From: Actinoplanes oblitus
GTDB lineage: Bacteria > Actinomycetota > Actinomycetes > Mycobacteriales > Micromonosporaceae
Assembly: GCF_030252345.1 (NCBI RefSeq)
Contig: NZ_CP126980.1
Location: 1,627,501 to 1,691,500, forward strand
DNA: 64,000 nt
Direction of reading: 5' to 3'
In this document: piece by piece, positions 1 through 9,694 of the stretch
Layout of the letters: every line of letters begins with the position of its first letter
Position numbering within the stretch: the first letter of the stretch is position 1
The notes under the pieces: model-generated
Database searches by the model: none
The model's input: only the letters and a program-made list of their open reading frames with translations
Told to the model about the DNA's origin: nothing
Position numbers and translations under genes: made by a program

Positions 1-412
1 TGTCGCGCGCGGCCACCACGCCGCCGGACCGGGTCACCCGGCGCATCTCGCGCAGCGCGGCGACCGGGTCGGTGACGTGTTGCAGCACCTGATGGGCGTG
101 CACCACGTCGAAGCTGTCGTCCGGGAAGTCGAGGGCGTGCACGTCGCCGACCGCGAAGTCGACGTTGGCCAGGCCGCGCCGCGCGATCTCGGCACGTGCC
201 ACGTCCAGCGCGGCGTCGGTCTGCTCCAGGGCGGTGACCCGTGTGACGTGCGTCGCCAGGTCGGCGGTGATGGTGCCGGGGCCGCATCCGACGTCCAGCA
301 GGGTGAATCCGGAGGAAAGATGCGGCAGCAGGTATGCCGCCGAATTCTCTGCGGTGCGCCAGCGGTGTGAGCGCAAGACCGACTCGTGGTGCCCGTGGGT
401 GTACGTCGCCAT
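1..412 (-). CDS. SAM-dependent methyltransferase, class I (3' end cut by the window edge)
   Basis: The reading frame starts at the ATG at 412-410 and runs leftward off the window, so only about 137 N-terminal residues are seen. Near residue 40 it has the glycine-rich SAM-binding motif I, LLDVGCGPGTIT. An acidic residue follows at the end of strand 2 (ALEQTD), then a motif of the FAVGDVHALDFPDDSFDVV type and the helix HQVLQHVTDP. This is the usual order of a UbiE/Methyltransf_11 type enzyme. Such enzymes move a methyl group from S-adenosylmethionine to a small molecule; the substrate cannot be told. The gene diverges from asd across about 100 bp. The family call is firm, the specific function open. 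Confidence 0.85.
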   Translation of the reverse strand, partial: MATYTHGHHESVLRSHRWRTAENSAAYLLPHLSSGFTLLDVGCGPGTITADLATHVTRVTALEQTDAALDVARAEIARRGLANVDFAVGDVHALDFPDDSFDVVHAHQVLQHVTDPVAALREMRRVTRSGGVVAARD

Positions 413-442
413 GCCCTCGAAGCTAGTCCCGTTGTCCTCTAA

Positions 443-1540
<1,098 letters not shown>

Positions 1541-1551
1541 TCCGTCCTACG

Positions 1552-1587
1552 AGCCGCCCCCGCCGCGAGTCCGCGGCGGGGGCGGCT
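1552..1587 (+). terminator. intrinsic-type terminator after asd
   Basis: A perfect 16-bp stem (AGCCGCCCCCGCCGCG with its complement) closes on a 4-nt loop, 11 nt after the asd stop. It is followed by only a short T run (TTTGTGTT), typical of high-GC actinobacterial terminators. Confidence 0.85.
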
Positions 1588-1779
1588 TTGTGTTCCCAGG
1601 CTTCCGTGGCGCTCGATGAGGTCTCTGTGGTGTGAATGCGAGCGGGAAGCCGGGCGAATGCGCCGGGTGGCTCGTTCCGATGGGGTATGACGGTCAATCC
1701 ACTCGGCTCCACAATGGAAATCTTGGGCATTTTGCCCGAATCGGTAGCGCATGGTCGTTTTTAGTTGCACAGTGATGGA

Positions 1780-1986
1780 ATGAACGACAGTGGGCTCGGC
1801 GGGGCGGGCTACTTCTGGTGCCTCCGACACCATCGGGTCGAGATCGGCGACGACGTGTGTCCCGCCCAATTCCGGCTCGGCCCGTTCGCCACGGCTGACG
1901 AAGCGACGCGGGCCCTCGAAACGGTCGAGAAGCGCAATGCCGAGTGGGATGCCGAGGACGCTCGCTGGACCGGAGAGAGCAGCTAG
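1780..1986 (+). CDS. small conserved actinobacterial protein of unknown function
   Basis: A 68-residue protein. The ATG at 1780 is preferred to an in-frame TTG at 1765. It has the pattern FWCLRHHRVEIGDDVCPA, then LGPFATADEATRALE and a charged RNAEWDAEDARW tail. Short proteins of this shape, with a C-x-K/R-H start, one downstream Cys, an LGPY/F-x-T-x-x-x-A-x-x-AL helix and an R-x-x-x-WDxED end, are common in actinomycetes. I recall them only as uncharacterised. The Cys/His spacing could bind a metal, but this is a guess. It lies alone between the asd terminator and the H1-like gene. Confidence 0.7.
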   Translation: MNDSGLGGAGYFWCLRHHRVEIGDDVCPAQFRLGPFATADEATRALETVEKRNAEWDAEDARWTGESS

Positions 1987-2044
1987 ACCGTCACCTCGCT
2001 CCATGTCCGACTTCCCTGGCGCAGACGTGCCCACAGTCATTCGC

Positions 2045-2051
2045 AAGGAGG
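2045..2051 (+). promoter_or_regulatory. ribosome binding site fixing the start of the H1-like gene
   Basis: AAGGAGG lies 9 nt before the ATG at 2061. It decides against the much longer in-frame opening at 1944, whose extra residues do not resemble the Lys/Ala protein. Confidence 0.8.
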
Positions 2052-2060
2052 AACACCTCG

Positions 2061-5000
2061 ATGCCCGCTGCCAAAAAGGCTCCGATCAGACCCGCCGCCT
2101 CCGGCGTCGCCACAAAACCGGTTTCCGGTACGACGAAACGCGCGGCCGCCGTGAGTGAGGCGGAAACCGCGACCGTACGGAATGGGGCCGGGCGGACGGT
2201 GAGCGGTCGCGGGGGAGCGGGTTCCCGATCGGCGGCCGCGGTGATCAAGCCGGCCGGCGGGCGTGGGACGGCCGGTGGCCGGGCGGCGGCTGGTGGCCGG
2301 GCGACCGCTGGTGGTCGGGCGACGGCTGGTGGTCGGGCGACGGCCGGTGGCCGGAAAGAGGTGTCCGGGAGCGCGGCGAGTGTGGCCGGGGCCGGGGACA
2401 AGCGTGTTGGTGGGCGGGCATCCGCGACCCGGGCCGGGGCCCGGGGAACGACGGGTGAACCGAAGACGGCAGTGGCGGGACGAGCCGCCGCGAAGGTGGG
2501 GAGTGGAGTCGCGGTGGCGGCCAAGTCGAAGGTTTCGGCGAGTGTGACGGCTCGGGTTTCCGGCAAGCCCGAGGTGAAGGCAGGAACGGCGCGGGGAGCG
2601 GCGGCCAAGGTGGCCGGGGCGACCAAGGCAGCCGGTGCGGTCAAGGCGAGCGGCGGGAAGGCTGCCACGGTGAAGCCGGTCGGCGTGGTGAAGACAGTGG
2701 CGAAGCCGACCGCTGCGAAGGCGGCGGCCAAGCCGGCGACCGCGAGGACTTCGGCGGTGAAGGGTACGGTGGCGAAGGCCACGGCCGCCAAGACCGCGGC
2801 TACCCGGGGCACGGTTGCGAAGCCGGCTGCTGGTAAGGCGGCTACCGCGAAGGCCACGGTTGTGAAGCCGGCTGCTGGTAAGGCGGCTACCGCGAAGGCC
2901 ACGGTTGCGAAGCCGGCTGCTGGCAAGGCGGCGGCTGGGAAGACCGTGGGCAAGACGGCGGCGGCTGCGGTCAAGGGTGGTTCGAAGGCGGCGGCCAAGG
3001 TGCCGGTGGCTCGGGCGGCGGCGGGTGCTGTGGGCTCGGGGACGGCGAAGGCGTCGGCGGGGAAGAAGACGGCGGTGGTGCCGGCCGCACGGACGGCTTC
3101 GGTGAAGGCGGCCGGTGGCGCGGCGAAGACGGCCGGGTCCGGCAAGCGGGGGGCCTCGACGGTGCCGATGGCTCGTCAGGCGGCGGTGCCGGGTAAGGCG
3201 ACGACCAAGCCGGTGGCGCCGGGTAAGACGGTGACCAAGTCGACTGCCGCGGCGGCCAAGAAGACTGCTGGTGCTGAGGCTTCCAAAGCAGTGGCGGCGA
3301 GGACCGTTGCGGCCGGTCGCGTCAAGGCGCCGGCGGTCACCGTCAAGGCGAGTGTGAGCCGGGTGAGTCCGGTCAAGGCCGCCGCGGCCAAGAGCGGCGC
3401 GGCCAAGACGAGTGCGACGAAGGCCAGCGCGGTCAAGGCGAATGCGACGAAGGCCAGCGCGGTCAAGGCGGGTGCGGTGAAGACCAGCGCGGTCAAGGCG
3501 AGCGCGGCGAAGACCAGCGCGGTGAAGACCAGCGCGGTCAAAGCGAGTGCGGTCAAGGCTGGCGCGGCTAAGACGAGCGCGGTCAAGGCGGGTGCGGCTA
3601 AGACCAGCGCGGTCAAGATGGGCACGGCTAAGACGGGTGCGGCCAAGGTCAGTGCGGCTAAGGCCGGGGTGGTCAAGGCTGCGGCTGGCAAGGGGAGCGC
3701 GGCCAAGGCCGCCGAGGCGAAGACCGGCTCGGGGCGGAGCGGCGCCGGGCAGGTTCGGGTGCCGGTGGCGCGGGCGGAAAGCGTACGCAAGCCGGTTGTG
3801 TCGCAGCGGAAATCCGGTGGCGCGGCAGCGGCCCGGAGTGGTCGGCGCGTCGCGGCGGCCAGCAGCAACTTGCCGAACAAGACGCAGGTGACGATGTCGG
3901 CCGATCCCGACCGGGACTGGAACCGGGAGACGTCGTCGGCGTGGCCCGAGTCGGCCCCGGCCGGATCGCGGCCGCAGGACGTCGAACAGGAGGTCTCGCC
4001 GAGCGAGCTGACGGATCGGCCGTTCCTCGGTGGGTGGTTCGCGCCGCCGCGGGACGCGGCGAGCCCTGAGCGGGAATCCGACCAGTGGGGTGCGGATCGT
4101 CCCGACCTGGAGGCGTTGGAGACCCCCGAGCCGGAGGCCGCGGAGGAACCGGGCTCGGATCTGGTGTCGGCGCAGATGGCGGAGTTCGCGAAGAGCGCTC
4201 GGGCACGTGGCCAGCTGTTCCTCTCGCCGGACGAGGCGGCTGTCGAGGTCGAGGAGAGCGGGATCGTCCGGAGCACGCCGGTGCGGAAGCGAGCCTCGGC
4301 GGGCACGTCGTCCGGGACCGCCGGGCCGGACACGGCCGGTGGACGGGCTGAGGCGGCGGCTGTCCGGGCCGCGCAGGCGGAGATGGCCGCCAACCGGGCC
4401 GCCCAGGCGGGGACCGCGGCGGTCGGCCGGTTCGGGCCGGAGCAGCCGGAACCGCCGGCGGCGCAGGTAGCGGTCGGCGGCGGAACGGTGCCCGGCGGAT
4501 CGGGTCCGGCGCGGGCCGGGCGATCGATGGCCGCTGTGCCGGATCCGGCGGCGCCGGCTGTCAGTGGCGGTGGAGCCGGGGACATCGGCGGCTCGTCGGT
4601 GGAACCGGGAGCCGTGGAGGAGGCGGCGGCCAGCGCGGAGCCGGCGCCGTCCCGGATGACGCGGCGGCAGGCGGCGGCTCAGCGGGCGGCTGCCCGGGTG
4701 CCGGGCGACGCCGGACGGGCGGTCGGACGGGCTTCGGTGACGGAGCCGGCCGGGGCCGGCGAGGAGTGGGATGCCAAGCCCGCGGCCGACTACCAGGAGG
4801 CTTCGCCGGCCACGCAGCCGTTGAAGCGAGGGGCGGACGCCCGCCGGGGTGCGGGCGACAAGACCGCGCGGGGCGCGGTGGGTGCCGCTCGTGGGGCGGC
4901 GGCCAAGGCGGCGGAGGCGGCCGAGGCGGCGGCGATGGCGGCCGAGCTGGCCGACGAAGCGGTCATGGCGGCCGTCGAGGAGACCGGTGGGCGAGCTGCC

Positions 5001-7070
5001 CGGGGCCGGGGTACCGGGGCCAAGGGCGGCAAGGCGCCGGTCAAGGCGGTCGGGGCCCGGGCCTCGGCGGGTAAGGCCGCGGCGCCGGTCAAAGCCGTCG
5101 GGTCGAAGGCGGCCGGGGGTAGGAAAACGGCCCCGGTGAAGACGGTCGGCGGGCGGACGGGGGCCGGCAAGGCGGCTGCGGCCGCGGCGGCTCGGGCCGC
5201 GGTGGCCGCTGAGGAGGCGGCGGCTGTCGAGGCGCGGAGTTCGGCGGTGGGTAAGAAGCCGGCGGGGCGTGGATCCAAGGTGGCTGCGGGTCGGGGTGGT
5301 GCTGGCAAGACCGGTGCGACCAAGGCGACGGCGGCTAAGGCGGCGGGGACCAAGGCGACGGCGGCCAAGGCCACGGGGACCAAGGCGACGGCGGCTAAAG
5401 CCACGGGGACCAAGGCGACGGCTGCTAAGGCCGCGCCGAGCAAGGCCACGGCCACCAAGGCCACGGCAAGTAAGGCGACGACCAGCAAAGCGACGGCCAG
5501 CAAGGCGACGGCCAGCAAGGCGGCGACCAAGGCGACTGCGAGTAAGGCCACCGCGAGTAAGGCCACAGCGAGCAAGGCGACGGCGGCCAAATCGACGGCG
5601 AGTAAGGCAGCGCCCGGTAAGGCCACCGCCAGCAAGGCCACGACGACGGCCAAGAAGACCCCGAGCAAGGCCACGGCGGGCAAGGCCACGGCGGGCAAGG
5701 CCACGGCGGGCAAGGCCACGGCGGTTAAGGCGACGGCCAAGAAGGCGGCGACCAAGGCTACGGTGGCTAAGGCGACGGCGGGCAAGGCAGCCGGGGCCAA
5801 GGCTGGCACGGCAAAGGCCGCGACCGGTGTCGCGAAGACGGCTAAGGCGGCGAAGACTGCGACCGCGAAGGCTGCCGGCGCGAAGGCAACCGGGTCGAGG
5901 GCTACCACGGCTAAGGCGACTGCTGCCACGTCGACGAGGGCCAAGGCGGCTCCGGCGAAGGCCACCGCGGTGAAGGCGACTGCTGCCAAGACGGCTGGTG
6001 GCAAGGCCACTGCGGCGAAGGTGACGGCCAGCAAGGCGACCACTGCCACGTCGACGAGGGCCAAAGCGGCTCCGGCGAAGGCCACCGCGGTGAAGGCGAC
6101 TGCTGCGAAGACGGCTGGTGGCAAGGCGACCGCGGCGAAGGTGACGGCCAGCAAGGCGACCGCGGCCACGTCGACGAGAGCCAAGGCGACGCCCGCCAAG
6201 GCTGCCGGCACCAAGGTCACCGGTACCAAGGCGACTGCGGCCAAGGCCACCGGGACGAAGTCGGCTGCGGCGAAGGCCACCGGCACGAGGGCGACTGCGG
6301 CCAAAGCCACCGGCAGCAAGGCGACCGGCAGCAAGGCTGCGACGGCTAAGGCGACCGGCAGCAAGGCTGCGACGGCTAAGGCGACCGGGGGCAAGGCGCG
6401 GGTGGGTTCGGCCAAGGCGGCTGCGGCTGCTGAGGCCAGGCTCGCCAAGGCGGCCGCGGCTGAGGCGGCGGCCACCGAGATCGCGGTGGCCAAGGCCGCG
6501 AAGGCGATGGCGACCGCGAGCGCGGCGGCCGAGTCGGCGTCGGCGGCCAAGAGCGCGGCCGCCAAGGTGGCCAGGACCGCCGCCACCACGCGGGCGGCAG
6601 CGACGAAGGCCGCCAAGGCCACCAAGGCGGCGGCGGCCAGGGCCGCGAAGGCCGCCGAGGCGATCGAGGCGACGCCGGCCCGCAAGGCGACCGCGTCGAA
6701 GGCGACCGCGACGAAGAAGGCGACCGCATCGAAGGCGACCGCATCGAAGGCGACTGCGACGAAGGCGACTGCGACGAAGAAGGTGGCCGCGTCGAAGGCG
6801 ACCGCGACGAAGGCGACCGCGTCGAAGGCGACCGCGACGAAGGTGGCCGCGACCAAGGCGCCGGCCAAGAAGGCCGCCAACAAGTCGGCGGCCACCACCG
6901 CCGGACGGGCGACCGGGAACGCGGCCAAGGCCACCAAGGTCACCCGCACCTCGGGTGCCAACACCGGGACCGCCGCCGGTACCGCCCGCGGCTCGCGGAA
7001 CGCGGCCAAGTCGGCGGCGCCGGCTCGGGCCACGCGTGCCACGGCGGCCGGCTCCCGGCGTACCAAATAG
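2061..7070 (+). CDS. giant Lys/Ala-rich histone H1-like DNA-binding protein
   Basis: A 1669-residue protein starting MPAAKKAPIRPAA. Residues 1 to about 605 are low-complexity Lys/Ala/Thr/Gly sequence with xSAVKA and KPAAGKAA type repeats. Residues of about 605-930 form a less basic linker with a non-repetitive acidic stretch (DRDWNRETSSAWPESA to EEPGSDLVSAQMAEFAKSARARGQLF). Residues of about 930-1669 return to AK-rich tetrad and pentad repeats (KATA, KATG, KATAS) and end SRRTK. The composition is that of eukaryotic H1 tails, chlamydial Hc2 and the tails of actinobacterial HU proteins, which coat or compact DNA. No HU fold, enzyme motif or signal peptide is seen, so binding rests on charge alone. 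It is several times longer than usual bacterial H1-like proteins. The DNA is internally repetitive, including a 120-bp tandem duplication. The RNB ribonuclease gene follows. Confidence 0.75.
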   Translation: MPAAKKAPIRPAASGVATKPVSGTTKRAAAVSEAETATVRNGAGRTVSGRGGAGSRSAAAVIKPAGGRGTAGGRAAAGGRATAGGRATAGGRATAGGRKEVSGSAASVAGAGDKRVGGRASATRAGARGTTGEPKTAVAGRAAAKVGSGVAVAAKSKVSASVTARVSGKPEVKAGTARGAAAKVAGATKAAGAVKASGGKAATVKPVGVVKTVAKPTAAKAAAKPATARTSAVKGTVAKATAAKTAATRGTVAKPAAGKAATAKATVVKPAAGKAATAKATVAKPAAGKAAAGKTVGKTAAAAVKGGSKAAAKVPVARAAAGAVGSGTAKASAGKKTAVVPAARTASVKAAGGAAKTAGSGKRGASTVPMARQAAVPGKATTKPVAPGKTVTKSTAAAAKKTAGAEASKAVAARTVAAGRVKAPAVTVKASVSRVSPVKAAAAKSGAAKTSATKASAVKANATKASAVKAGAVKTSAVKASAAKTSAVKTSAVKASAVKAGAAKTSAVKAGAAKTSAVKMGTAKTGAAKVSAAKAGVVKAAAGKGSAAKAAEAKTGSGRSGAGQVRVPVARAESVRKPVVSQRKSGGAAAARSGRRVAAASSNLPNKTQVTMSADPDRDWNRETSSAWPESAPAGSRPQDVEQEVSPSELTDRPFLGGWFAPPRDAASPERESDQWGADRPDLEALETPEPEAAEEPGSDLVSAQMAEFAKSARARGQLFLSPDEAAVEVEESGIVRSTPVRKRASAGTSSGTAGPDTAGGRAEAAAVRAAQAEMAANRAAQAGTAAVGRFGPEQPEPPAAQVAVGGGTVPGGSGPARAGRSMAAVPDPAAPAVSGGGAGDIGGSSVEPGAVEEAAASAEPAPSRMTRRQAAAQRAAARVPGDAGRAVGRASVTEPAGAGEEWDAKPAADYQEASPATQPLKRGADARRGAGDKTARGAVGAARGAAAKAAEAAEAAAMAAELADEAVMAAVEETGGRAARGRGTGAKGGKAPVKAVGARASAGKAAAPVKAVGSKAAGGRKTAPVKTVGGRTGAGKAAAAAAARAAVAAEEAAAVEARSSAVGKKPAGRGSKVAAGRGGAGKTGATKATAAKAAGTKATAAKATGTKATAAKATGTKATAAKAAPSKATATKATASKATTSKATASKATASKAATKATASKATASKATASKATAAKSTASKAAPGKATASKATTTAKKTPSKATAGKATAGKATAGKATAVKATAKKAATKATVAKATAGKAAGAKAGTAKAATGVAKTAKAAKTATAKAAGAKATGSRATTAKATAATSTRAKAAPAKATAVKATAAKTAGGKATAAKVTASKATTATSTRAKAAPAKATAVKATAAKTAGGKATAAKVTASKATAATSTRAKATPAKAAGTKVTGTKATAAKATGTKSAAAKATGTRATAAKATGSKATGSKAATAKATGSKAATAKATGGKARVGSAKAAAAAEARLAKAAAAEAAATEIAVAKAAKAMATASAAAESASAAKSAAAKVARTAATTRAAATKAAKATKAAAARAAKAAEAIEATPARKATASKATATKKATASKATASKATATKATATKKVAASKATATKATASKATATKVAATKAPAKKAANKSAATTAGRATGNAAKATKVTRTSGANTGTAAGTARGSRNAAKSAAPARATRATAAGSRRTK
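2274..2351 (+). repeat. 18-bp tandem repeats in the H1-like gene
   Basis: About four copies of an 18-bp unit (type GGTGGTCGGGCGACGGCT) encode AGGRAT hexapeptides. The unit length is a multiple of three, so copy-number changes keep the frame. Confidence 0.7.
5915..6185 (+). repeat. 120-bp tandem duplication in the H1-like gene
   Basis: The segments 5915-6034 and 6035-6154 are near-identical at an exact 120-bp period, and a third partial copy runs to about 6185. Each encodes a 40-residue block starting near AATSTRAKAAPAKATAVKA. Few mismatches suggest a recent in-frame expansion. Confidence 0.8.
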
Positions 7071-7087
7071 GCGGTGAGCGGTGGCGA

Positions 7088-7117
7088 AGCGGACCGTGCC
7101 CTCGGGTGCGGTCCGCT
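7088..7117 (+). terminator. hairpin between the H1-like and RNB genes
   Basis: AGCGGACCG and CGGTCCGCT form a perfect 9-bp stem with a 12-nt loop, 17 nt after the H1-like stop. No T run follows. It could terminate or attenuate transcription before the ribonuclease gene. Confidence 0.5.
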
Positions 7118-7171
7118 CGTGTCGGTGGCGCGCCGCAGGTGCGGCGCGGCCGGGGCTGGTAGGAATGGGCG

Positions 7172-8596
7172 GTGCCGATCAAACGGATGTGGGCGCCGCA
7201 GATTGACTTCTCCGTGCTGCGCCGGGAGCTGGACCTGCCGGGGGAGTTCCCGGCCGAGGTGATCGCGGAGGCGGAGCGGGCGGCCGCCGGGACGCCGGCC
7301 GGGGTGGACCGGACCGAGGTGCCGTTCGTGACGATCGACCCGGCCGGGTCGCAGGACCTGGACCAGGCGATGCATCTCAGCCGGCGCGACGGCGGCGGCT
7401 ACCGGGTGCGGTACGCGATCGCCGACGTGGCGTCGTTCGTCAGGCCGGGCGGGGCGGTCGAGGCGGAGAGCTGGGTGCGCGGGCAGACCGTGTACCTGCC
7501 GGACGGGCGGATCCCGTTGCATCCGCCGGTGCTCAGCGAGGGCGCGGTGAGCCTGTTCGCGGACGTGGAGCGGGCGGCCGTGGTGTGGACCATCGACCTG
7601 GACGCCGACGGCGTGACGACGGCGACACACCTGGAACGGGCCCGGGTGCGCAGCCGGGCCAAGCTGGACTATCCGAGCGTGCAGCGGGAGCTGGCCGGCG
7701 GGAACCCGTCCGAGCTGGTGGTGCTGCTCGCCGAGATCGGGACGCTGCTGGCGCGGCGGGCGGCCGAGCGGGGCGCGGTGAACCTGCCGCTGCCCGCGCA
7801 GGAGGTGGAGCGGGACGGCGACGGCTGGCGGCTGGTGCTGCGCGCGCCGCTGCCGGTGGAGGAGCACAACGCGCAGATCTCCCTGCTCACCGGGATGGCC
7901 GCGGCGCGGATCATGTTGGACGGCGGGGTCGGGATGCTGCGGACCATGCCGGCGCCGAAACCGGAGGCGGTGGCGAAGTTGCGGGCGGCCGCCGAGCCGC
8001 TCGGGGTGCACTGGCCGGCGGGCGCGACGGTCGGTGCGGTGGTGGCCTCGGTGGATCCGGGCAGCCCGCGCGGCGCGGCGTTCCTCGACCAGGCCGCGGA
8101 GTTGTTGCGCGGTGCCGGCTACACCGCGTTCGGCGGCTCCGCCGGTCCGGTGCCGGAGGAGACCGGGCACGGCGGGGTGGGGGCGCCGTACGCGCACGTC
8201 ACGGCACCGTTGCGGCGTCTCGCCGACCGGTACGTCACGGAGACCTGCCTGGCCCTGTACGAGAACCGCCCGGTCCCCCGCTGGGCGCTCGACGCCCTGC
8301 CCCGCCTGCCGAAGCAGATGTCCACCACCGACCGGCTCGCCTCGGCCGCCGATCGGGGCGCGATCGACCTGGCCGAGGCGGTGCTGCTGCACGTCCGGGT
8401 CGGCGAGTCCTTCGACGTGGCGGTGCTGGACCGCGAGGAGGCGTCCGGGAAGCGGCCGGCCGGCGGCACGGTGGCGCTCGACGATCCGGCGGTGCGCGCC
8501 CGCTGCGTCGGTGACCTGCCGCTGGGCGGCCGCGTCCAGGCCCGCCTCGCCGTCGCCGATCCGGCCACCCGTACCGTCCGGTTCGAGCGCGTCTGA
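7172..8596 (+). CDS. RNB-domain 3'-5' exoribonuclease (RNase II/R family)
   Basis: A 474-residue protein beginning at the GTG at 7172, with AGGAA 7 nt upstream. The RNB core starts near residue 50 with FVTIDPAGSQDLDQAM, the Asp cluster that binds the catalytic metals. YAIADVASFV and VYLPDGRIPLHPPVLSEGAVSLF follow, both standard RNB segments, and the HVTAPLRRLADRYV segment near residue 350 is the usual distal RNB motif. Such enzymes degrade RNA from the 3' end in the cytoplasm. The protein is shorter than E. coli RNase R or RNase II (about 640-810): the cold-shock and S1 domains are absent or minimal. This compact form is common in actinobacteria. It lies about 100 bp behind the H1-like gene on the same strand, with a hairpin between. 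Confidence 0.9.
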   Translation: MPIKRMWAPQIDFSVLRRELDLPGEFPAEVIAEAERAAAGTPAGVDRTEVPFVTIDPAGSQDLDQAMHLSRRDGGGYRVRYAIADVASFVRPGGAVEAESWVRGQTVYLPDGRIPLHPPVLSEGAVSLFADVERAAVVWTIDLDADGVTTATHLERARVRSRAKLDYPSVQRELAGGNPSELVVLLAEIGTLLARRAAERGAVNLPLPAQEVERDGDGWRLVLRAPLPVEEHNAQISLLTGMAAARIMLDGGVGMLRTMPAPKPEAVAKLRAAAEPLGVHWPAGATVGAVVASVDPGSPRGAAFLDQAAELLRGAGYTAFGGSAGPVPEETGHGGVGAPYAHVTAPLRRLADRYVTETCLALYENRPVPRWALDALPRLPKQMSTTDRLASAADRGAIDLAEAVLLHVRVGESFDVAVLDREEASGKRPAGGTVALDDPAVRARCVGDLPLGGRVQARLAVADPATRTVRFERV

Positions 8597-8598
8597 GC

Positions 8599-9549
8599 TC
8601 AGAAGGTGTACGGCTGGTCGTACTCCGGGACGACGATCCGGGACCGTGGCGAGGCGGCCCGGATCGCGTCCACGAACGCGCTCAGCCGATTCCGGTCGGC
8701 GGGCGCGACGGGCGGCGGGTTCGTCGCCGGCTGCTCGAAGTCGTCCCAGTGCACCGGGACCACCACCCGCGGCCGGTCGAGCGCGGCGAGCAGCCGGGGC
8801 ACGTAGTCGAAGGTGGCGGCCGAGCTGTTCAGGGCGATCATCGCGACGTCCGGGCGCAGGCCGGTGAGGTTGCGTTCGACGAAGTCGCTGGCGCCCATCA
8901 GGAAGACCGACGGGCCGTCCGGGACGCGCAAGACGTACGCGAGGGTGTCGCCCTCCGGCAGGTCGGCGATGGTCGCCGGGGCCGGCTGGGGCACGGCGAG
9001 CCGCACCCCGGGGAAGGCCATCGAGTAGCCGGCGTTGCGGCTGTGCAGCGCCGCTACCACCTCGACCCGGTACGCGCCGAAGTCCAGCACCTCACCACCC
9101 TTGACCGGGCTGAGCTGGGCGGCCGGCACCCCGTACGCCAGCCCCAGGTGGTACGCCGTGAGGGTGCCCAGCACCCGCGCCCCGGTGCTCCGGGCGACCT
9201 GCGGCACGTCCGCGAAGTGGTCCCAGTGGGTGTGCGTGACCAGCACCGTCTCCGGGGTGCCGAGCCGGGCCGCGGTGATCGCCGCGGGGTTCACGGCGAG
9301 CGGGGTGGCCGGGTCGAACGCGCCGGTGAACAGGCCGGTCGGGAAGCGGCTCAGATACGGGTCGACCAGCACGGTCCGGTCGCCGACGTCGATCCGCCAG
9401 CCGGCGGTGCCCAGCCAGCGGAACGTGGCGCTCCGATGGTGCCGGGGGGAAGCCGGGGCGGCGTTCGCGACGGCGGGAAGCGTGCTGACCGCCGTGCTCG
9501 CCGCCGCGGTGAGCAGGAACCCGCGACGATGTAACGATTTTCCGGACAT
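8599..9549 (-). CDS. Tat-exported metallo-beta-lactamase-fold hydrolase
   Basis: A 316-residue protein with the twin-arginine signal LHRRGFLLTAAAS at residues 6-18 and a probable cleavage after ANAAPA near 33, so it should be exported folded. The zinc motif HTHWDH is at 106-111, preceded by VDPYLSRFP, a strand-loop of the UlaG/MBL type; the later GASDF and VPVHWDDFEQP segments supply further ligands. The family hydrolyses small esters, lactones or phosphoesters; the substrate is unknown. A GAGGAG Shine-Dalgarno site precedes the ATG. The gene ends 2 nt after the convergent RNB gene. Confidence 0.85.
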   Translation of the reverse strand: MSGKSLHRRGFLLTAAASTAVSTLPAVANAAPASPRHHRSATFRWLGTAGWRIDVGDRTVLVDPYLSRFPTGLFTGAFDPATPLAVNPAAITAARLGTPETVLVTHTHWDHFADVPQVARSTGARVLGTLTAYHLGLAYGVPAAQLSPVKGGEVLDFGAYRVEVVAALHSRNAGYSMAFPGVRLAVPQPAPATIADLPEGDTLAYVLRVPDGPSVFLMGASDFVERNLTGLRPDVAMIALNSSAATFDYVPRLLAALDRPRVVVPVHWDDFEQPATNPPPVAPADRNRLSAFVDAIRAASPRSRIVVPEYDQPYTF

Positions 9550-9694
9550 GGCAGTGCTCCTCGCTGTGTGGCGGAGTCGTAGCCCACCACCGGGGAGGAC
9601 CGATCGTCCAAGATCGCAGGGCGGAGCCGGTCATATCCGGCTCGATATCGGCGCTGCTCGGCGCCGCCCGCCCGGTGCCGCGGCGTGGTCCGGG

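Noticed and set aside
1944..2060. Upstream in-frame extension of the H1-like gene
   Set aside because: A good ribosome binding site (AAGGAGG, 2045-2051) precedes the ATG at 2061, and the extension overlaps the small gene ending at 1986.
4790..8392. 1200-codon open frame on the minus strand across the H1-like and RNB genes
   Set aside because: It is antisense to two well-supported genes; in high-GC DNA with Ala/Lys repeats the opposite frame stays open. Its composition just mirrors the repeats.
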